Positions 59,848-64,000 of a stretch of DNA of 64,000 nt are shown here, one piece after another. The position numbers were made by a program, and so were the translations under genes. This DNA comes from VRUE01 sp963814915 (lineage in GTDB: Bacteria; Actinomycetota; Thermoleophilia; Solirubrobacterales; 70-9): positions 1-64,000 of the forward strand of contig CAWFEI010000016.1 in assembly GCA_963814915.1 (NCBI GenBank). Reading direction: 5' to 3'. A model generated the notes under the pieces. The model made no database searches, had not been told where the DNA came from, and saw only the letters and a program-made list of their open reading frames with translations. Positions within the stretch are counted from its first letter, which is position 1; the number at the start of each line of letters is the position of its first letter.

Positions 59848-62183
59848 GAGTCCTGGTGACCGGCGGTGGAGGCTTCATCGGCTCGCACGTCGTCGACCGG
59901 TTGATCCGCGATGGGCACACACCGCGGATCTTCGATCTCAGCGCCTCGCCCTACCACTCGCCGCTCGAAGTCGAGACCTTCACCGGCAGCATCACCGACC
60001 CGGCCAACCTCGACCTCGCGATGCGCGACTGCGACGCCGTGATCCACCTCGCCGCCGTCGCCGACGTCGCCCACGTCCTCGCCGACCCGGTGCTGGCCGA
60101 GGAGGTCAACACCCGAGGCACGCTCAACGTGCTCGAGGCCGCTTGCCGGGCTGAGGTCGGGCGCGTCGTCTACGGCTCGACCACCTGGGTCTACAGCGAC
60201 TGCGCAGAGCAGGCTGTCGACGAGGAAACGCCGATTCCCGCGCCGCGCCACCTCTACACCGCGACCAAGCTGGCGGGGGAGACCTACTGCGCCGGATACG
60301 CCGAGCTCTACGAGCTCGAGTGCACCGTGCTGCGCTTCGGCATCCCCTATGGGCCGCGAGCCCGCGCCGCCGGCGTCGTCGCCAAGTTCACCGACCTGGC
60401 CTTCGAAGGCAAGGCGCTGACGATCGCAGGGGACGGCAGCCAGACGCGCAGCTTCATCTACGTCGAGGACCTCGCCGACGGCATCGTCGCCTCGCTGGCC
60501 CCCGCCGGGGCGGGACGGACCTACAACCTCTCCGGCGACGAGGTCGTGACGATCCTCGAAATCGCCGAGCGGGTGCAGGAAAACACCGACGGCTGCGAGA
60601 TCGTCCACACGCCGCCCCGCCCGGGCGACTTCCCCGGCAAGGAGATCTCCAACGAGCGGGCGCTGGAGGAGATCGGCTGGAAGGCCGAGACGAGTTTCCG
60701 CGAGGGTGTGCGCCGCTACGTCGAGTGGGTGCGCAACAGCACCCGCCCGCCGGATCCGGTGCCGGGCCTGAAGCCGGTGCTGAGCCACAACGGCAACGGC
60801 AATGGCGACGGGCGGGCACCGGGCTCGCTGCTGGAGGGCGCCAGCGCCGAGACGGTCGAGCGGGCGCCACGCGTGCTCGTGCTCACCGCCGACATCGGCG
60901 AGGGGCACGACCTGCCCGCGCGGATGATCAAGGACGACGTCGAGCGCGAGATCCCGGGCGCGACGGTCGAGATCGTCGACGGCCTGAAGGCGATGGGCCG
61001 GATCTCCTCGTCGATCGCGCGCGACGGCTCGCGCTTCACCTTCCGCTGGATGCCGTGGCTGTTCGACCTGCAGTACTGGCTGATCACCAAGTTCGCGCCC
61101 GCCCGCTGGCTGATGCACCACCTCAGCTATGTGCTCGGCGCCCGCGGCCTGATGCAGGTCGTCGAAAAGCACGAGCCCGACGTGGTCGTCTCCACCTACC
61201 CGGGGGTGACGGCCGTGCTCGGCATGCTGCGCGAGAACCGGCGGCTGCTCGTGCCTGTTCACTCGGCGATCACGGACCTGGCCGGGCTGCGCTACTGGTC
61301 CCACCCCGGCGTCGACCTTCACTACGTCACCCACCCGGAGTCGATCGAGGAGGTCGAGCGCTTGGTCGGCCCGGGCAGCGTGGAGTGGATGCGGCCGCCG
61401 ATCGCGCGCGAATTCCTCATGCCGCGGACCCGCGTCGCCGCCCGCGAGGCACTCGACGTGCCGGCCCACGCCCGGCTCGTGCTGGTCTCCGGCGGCGGCT
61501 GGGGAATCGGCGACCTCGAAGGCGCGGTTGGGGCGGCGCTCTCCGACGAGGAGACGATGGTCGTCTGCATCGCCGGTCGCAACGAGGCGGTGCGCGATCG
61601 GCTCGAGCAGCATTACGGCGGTAACGAGCGGGTGCGGGTGATCGGCTTCACCGAGCAGATGAGCGACTGGATGGCCGCCGCCGACGCGATGGTCCACTCG
61701 ACCGCCGGGCTGACCGTGCTCGAGGCGCACATCCGCGGCTGCCCGGTCGTCTCCTACGGCTTCTCGGCCGGCCACCTGCGCGCCAACAACGCCGCCTTCG
61801 AGCGCTTCGGCCTTGCCGAGGTGGCGCGCTCCGAGCACGAGCTGGAGACGACCCTGCGCCACATGACTCGCGAACGGCGCTCGCCCGACTCCTCCTTTGC
61901 CTCGCTGCCCTCGATCGCCTCGCGCCTGCTCACCGCTCGCCCGCGGGTGAAGCCGCAGCCGGTCTGGCGACTGCGCGTGGAGCGCGTCGCGGCCGCGGTC
62001 AGCGTCGCCGCGCTCGCCCTCGTCCTGCTCTTCACGGTGATCGACCGCGAAGCGCCCTACAAGGTGGTGGCGAAGCCGCTCGAGGGCCGCATCCACTTCG
62101 GCAAGGACGAAGACGAAGCCGCCGCGGCGATCCAGGAAGCCACACCCGCCGCCGCGCGCGGCGGCGCAGCCGAAGCCCCTTGA
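59844..62183 (+). CDS. Fusion: NAD-dependent sugar epimerase + MGDG synthase-like GT28 glycosyltransferase
   Basis: A 779-residue two-enzyme fusion. Residues 1-310 are an extended SDR: VLVTGGGGFIGSHVVDRLI, YGSTTWVYSD, the YxxxK pair in LYTATKLAGETYC near 137, and SFIYVEDLADGIV. After an Asn/Gly linker, residues ~345-715 are GT28/MGDG synthase-like: RVLVLTADIGEGHDLPARMI, STYPGVTAVLGMLRENRRLL, LVLVSGGGWGIGDLEGAVGA and MVHSTAGLTVLEAHIRGCPV. A single helix near 718-736 (VSVAALALVLLFTVI) and an acidic tail close it. It would make and transfer a modified sugar to a lipid acceptor. ATG 59844 has a GAAGGAGGG ribosome binding site. Confidence 0.85.
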   Translation: MRVLVTGGGGFIGSHVVDRLIRDGHTPRIFDLSASPYHSPLEVETFTGSITDPANLDLAMRDCDAVIHLAAVADVAHVLADPVLAEEVNTRGTLNVLEAACRAEVGRVVYGSTTWVYSDCAEQAVDEETPIPAPRHLYTATKLAGETYCAGYAELYELECTVLRFGIPYGPRARAAGVVAKFTDLAFEGKALTIAGDGSQTRSFIYVEDLADGIVASLAPAGAGRTYNLSGDEVVTILEIAERVQENTDGCEIVHTPPRPGDFPGKEISNERALEEIGWKAETSFREGVRRYVEWVRNSTRPPDPVPGLKPVLSHNGNGNGDGRAPGSLLEGASAETVERAPRVLVLTADIGEGHDLPARMIKDDVEREIPGATVEIVDGLKAMGRISSSIARDGSRFTFRWMPWLFDLQYWLITKFAPARWLMHHLSYVLGARGLMQVVEKHEPDVVVSTYPGVTAVLGMLRENRRLLVPVHSAITDLAGLRYWSHPGVDLHYVTHPESIEEVERLVGPGSVEWMRPPIAREFLMPRTRVAAREALDVPAHARLVLVSGGGWGIGDLEGAVGAALSDEETMVVCIAGRNEAVRDRLEQHYGGNERVRVIGFTEQMSDWMAAADAMVHSTAGLTVLEAHIRGCPVVSYGFSAGHLRANNAAFERFGLAEVARSEHELETTLRHMTRERRSPDSSFASLPSIASRLLTARPRVKPQPVWRLRVERVAAAVSVAALALVLLFTVIDREAPYKVVAKPLEGRIHFGKDEDEAAAAIQEATPAAARGGAAEAP

Positions 62184-62833
62184 TCGGAGCCCCCCTGGCT
62201 CCGCACTCGCCGCGGATCGCGGCGCGGCTTGGGATCGCGCGTCGCCAGGAGGGGGTGAAGGGCGTCGCGCTCACCTTCGACGACGGCCCGCACCCGCAGG
62301 GCACGCCGCTGGTGCTGGAGATCCTCCGCGAGGCGGGGGTCCCGGCGACCTTCTTCCTCGCCGGCGAGCAGGTCGCCCGCAGGCCTGCGTTGGCCGGGGA
62401 GATAGCCGCCGCCGGACACCGCGCCGAGCTGCACTGCCACCGCCACCGCAACGCCATGCGGCTGACACCGCGCCAGTTCCGCGAGGACGCCGATCGCGGC
62501 CGCGCCGCGATCGAGGAGGCCACCGGGCAGCCCATTGCCGACCACCGGCCCCCCTACGGCATATACACCTCGCGGGTCCTGCGCTCGGTCCGGGCGCGTG
62601 GTTGGCGGCCGGTGCTCTGGTCGCGTTGGGGGAGGGACTGGCGCGGAAGCGCAACGGCAGCGTCGATCGCCCGCCTCACGACGGGCTCGGCCCGCGACGG
62701 GGACATCGTGCTCCTACACGACGCGGACTACTACAGCGCCCCCGGCTCCTGGCTGCGCACCGTCGCCGCGCTGCCGATCATGCTCGAGGAGCTGGGCAGC
62801 GCGGGGCTGAAAATCGCCTCGCTGCGGCGCTGA
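62180..62833 (+). CDS. Polysaccharide deacetylase (CE4/NodB)
   Basis: A 217-residue metal-dependent de-N-acetylase. TFDDGPHPQGT near residue 32 (motif 1, catalytic Asp pair), ELHCHRHRN near 84 (motif 2, His ligands), RPPYGIYTS near 123 (motif 3) and VLLHDADYYS near 176 (motif 5) are in order. No signal peptide or membrane helix, so it may act on a lipid-linked sugar inside the cell together with the upstream fusion enzyme. Start TTG 62180 overlaps the previous stop. Confidence 0.88.
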   Translation: MIGAPLAPHSPRIAARLGIARRQEGVKGVALTFDDGPHPQGTPLVLEILREAGVPATFFLAGEQVARRPALAGEIAAAGHRAELHCHRHRNAMRLTPRQFREDADRGRAAIEEATGQPIADHRPPYGIYTSRVLRSVRARGWRPVLWSRWGRDWRGSATAASIARLTTGSARDGDIVLLHDADYYSAPGSWLRTVAALPIMLEELGSAGLKIASLRR

Positions 62834-62943
62834 CTCGGCGGCGCGAGCGTCCACTGCTCGCATCCGGCGAAGGCTTCGTCGAGCCGCCGGGCCATCGTGC
62901 TCCTCCTCTGGGGCCGATCCTGGTCGAAGATCTCCTTGGGCAT
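62731..62943 (-). CDS. Possible small protein convergent with deacetylase gene
   Basis: ATG 62943 is preceded by GAGAGGGATCC and opens a 70-codon frame starting MPKEIFDQDRPQRRSTMARR with LDEAFAGCEQWTLAPPSQ. The first ~37 codons lie in the intergenic gap; the rest overlap the deacetylase 3' end antisense. No family recognised; plausible but unproven. Confidence 0.3.
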   Translation of the reverse strand: MPKEIFDQDRPQRRSTMARRLDEAFAGCEQWTLAPPSQRRSEAIFSPALPSSSSMIGSAATVRSQEPGAL

Positions 62944-63083
62944 GGATCCCTCTCCGTCCTGTAGGGGGCGTTGACATAACCCTCCCGCCTGGATCGGACG
63001 AAAAACACGCAACTAGCGGATATCCACGATCCCCGCGCACGTCTGGCGGCGACGGACACTGCGCGGTGCGGCGTCCTCGCCGG

Positions 63084-63917
63084 CTAGCGAAAATTCGCAA
63101 TTAGGTCCGCAAGTTGGGCGGGTTGATCGAGCGGAACGAAGGTTCTTGCGTTCTCGATTTCGACGAGACGCGAATTGGGAACTTCGCCCCGCAGGCGTTC
63201 CGCGTACTTCAGCGGGAAGTACTTGTCACCGGGCGTCCAGGCGAGCAGCAGGGGGAGGCCGGAGCGGCTGAGCTTTTCGGCCGCCTCTTCCGTGTAGCGC
63301 TTGTTCATCCCGATCGTGAACTTCTTCGCGTCGTGACGGACGCCCGGGTTGTGCAGCACCGGCGCCACCCATGAGTCGACGAGATCGGCTGGGATGGGTG
63401 TGCGTGCGAACGGCTTGTAGGCGGCGCGTGCGACCGCGCCGATGCGTACCGGGGCGAGCATCGCCGGCATCGCCCCCGGAATCCTCGCCAGGGCGGGCAT
63501 CGCCTTGAAGATCCCCGGCGGAAAGTTGTCGTGGGTGTCGCAGTTGGTCAGGACCAGGCGGCCGATCCGCTCCGGGTGGCGGGTGACGAGCACCTGCGAC
63601 ATCGCCCCGCCCGAATCGTTGCCGACGATCGTCACGTCGGTCAGGTCGAGCGCCTCGAGGAAGCTCGCGATCGTCGCGGCGACGCCATAGGGGGTGAGGT
63701 CGGCATCCGGGTTCATCGCGACCTGCTGGGCGCCGATCGGCCAGTCCGGGGCGAAGCAGCGGCAGCGGTCGGAGAGGTTGTCGACGACGCCGTCCCAGAG
63801 CCGCCCGTCGACCAGGTAGCCGTGGACGAAGACCACCGGCTTGCCCTCGCCGGCCTCGCGGTAGCGGATCGTCCCCGCGGGGAGCTCCACCTCGCGTCGC
63901 TGGCCGGCTGACGCCAT
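63084..63917 (-). CDS. Alpha/beta hydrolase with Asp nucleophile
   Basis: A 277-residue alpha/beta hydrolase: VVFVHGYLVDGRLWDGVVDN (oxyanion HG), nucleophile elbow VGNDSGGAMSQ near residue 97 and acid-containing LAWTPGDKYFPLKYAERL. The elbow places Asp, not Ser, at the nucleophile position, as in haloalkane dehalogenase and epoxide hydrolase relatives. The usual catalytic His near the C-terminus is missing: the equivalent segment reads NARTFVPLDQPAQLADLI. Activity may be altered or non-hydrolytic. Start ATG 63917, divergent from a partial gene at the window end. Confidence 0.82.
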   Translation of the reverse strand: MASAGQRREVELPAGTIRYREAGEGKPVVFVHGYLVDGRLWDGVVDNLSDRCRCFAPDWPIGAQQVAMNPDADLTPYGVAATIASFLEALDLTDVTIVGNDSGGAMSQVLVTRHPERIGRLVLTNCDTHDNFPPGIFKAMPALARIPGAMPAMLAPVRIGAVARAAYKPFARTPIPADLVDSWVAPVLHNPGVRHDAKKFTIGMNKRYTEEAAEKLSRSGLPLLLAWTPGDKYFPLKYAERLRGEVPNSRLVEIENARTFVPLDQPAQLADLIANFR

Positions 63918-63985
63918 GCCGACACCTTACTTCGATGCGGCGCCCTTGCGCCACGCCTTGCGCACTTCTCTAGACTTGGTGGACG

Positions 63986-64000
63986 ATGAAGGCAGGAATT
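63986..64000 (+). CDS. Possible gene start cut by window end
   Basis: ATG 63986 (MKAGI...) follows TTGGTGGACG and is divergent from the alpha/beta hydrolase across 68 bases. Only five codons are visible, so this is a guess from layout. Confidence 0.3.

Overview
The window is a contiguous piece of a very GC-rich bacterial chromosome. Gene content points to an actinobacterium, most likely of the Thermoleophilia/Solirubrobacterales type: a single-membrane cell plan with a complete type IV pilus locus, a paired ArsA/GET3 ATPase operon of the kind seen in mycobacteria, an Rv1264-like adenylate cyclase, a cluster resembling the mycobacterial methylglucose lipopolysaccharide (MGLP) genes, DipZ, and actinobacterial-style split methylmalonyl-CoA mutase and ETF genes. 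The lineage is inferred; no rRNA or tRNA gene was seen.

Layout. 1-2.0 kb: 3'-truncated rpoD (minus strand) divergent from a YihY/BrkB membrane protein. 2.1-22.2 kb: the type IV pilus locus in two blocks. Block one is a membrane-anchored Trx-fold protein, pilB, pilT and pilC. Block two is a PilX-like minor pilin, a cyclic-di-GMP-I riboswitch, pilA, a terminator, a secreted beta-propeller protein, pilW, pilV, pilD, pilM, pilN, pilO and a pilP-like gene. The blocks are separated by about 3.9 kb holding a Phd/VapC pair, a class II Fic gene, a vapC remnant, a sigma-region-4/zinc-finger protein and a VapBC pair. From 17.3 to 21.95 kb nearly every pilus gene carries single-base frameshifts (about 30 in 4.6 kb, against two in the rest of the window). 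They look like consensus errors rather than decay, but this needs the reads.

22.3-31.6 kb: an HxlR regulator, an unrecognised 541-aa protein, two ArsA-like ATPases divergent from a ParA-FtsZ pair, a gamma-glutamyltranspeptidase homologue and a class III cyclase. 31.7-37.8 kb: a solitary AbiEi-DUF559 gene bracketed by direct repeats, then two methyltransferases, a GH57 enzyme, a GT4 glycosyltransferase and a hexapeptide acyltransferase (MGLP-like). 37.8-43.1 kb: meaB, a PRC-barrel-like protein, an MXKDX-repeat lipoprotein, dipZ and a two-component system. 43.2-57.8 kb: acyl-CoA/propionate catabolism (acyl-CoA dehydrogenase, aldehyde dehydrogenase, HxlR regulator, leucyl aminopeptidase, thiolase, methylmalonyl-CoA mutase large and small subunits, etfB, etfA, ETF-quinone oxidoreductase). 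A second AbiEi-DUF559 gene with its own direct repeats sits exactly between the two mutase subunits. 57.9-62.8 kb: a tightly overlapping envelope operon (DMT-type membrane protein, DegT aminotransferase, epimerase-GT28 fusion, polysaccharide deacetylase). 63-64 kb: an alpha/beta hydrolase.

The most unusual items are (i) two solitary AbiEi-DUF559 genes, each bracketed by direct repeats whose upstream copy contains the gene's own start codon, plus a solo scar of one repeat family elsewhere in the window; (ii) a c-di-GMP riboswitch on pilA together with an MshEN-like domain in PilB; (iii) the dense frameshift cluster; and (iv) a ParA-FtsZ operon whose FtsZ has a ~130-residue proline-rich N-terminal extension.
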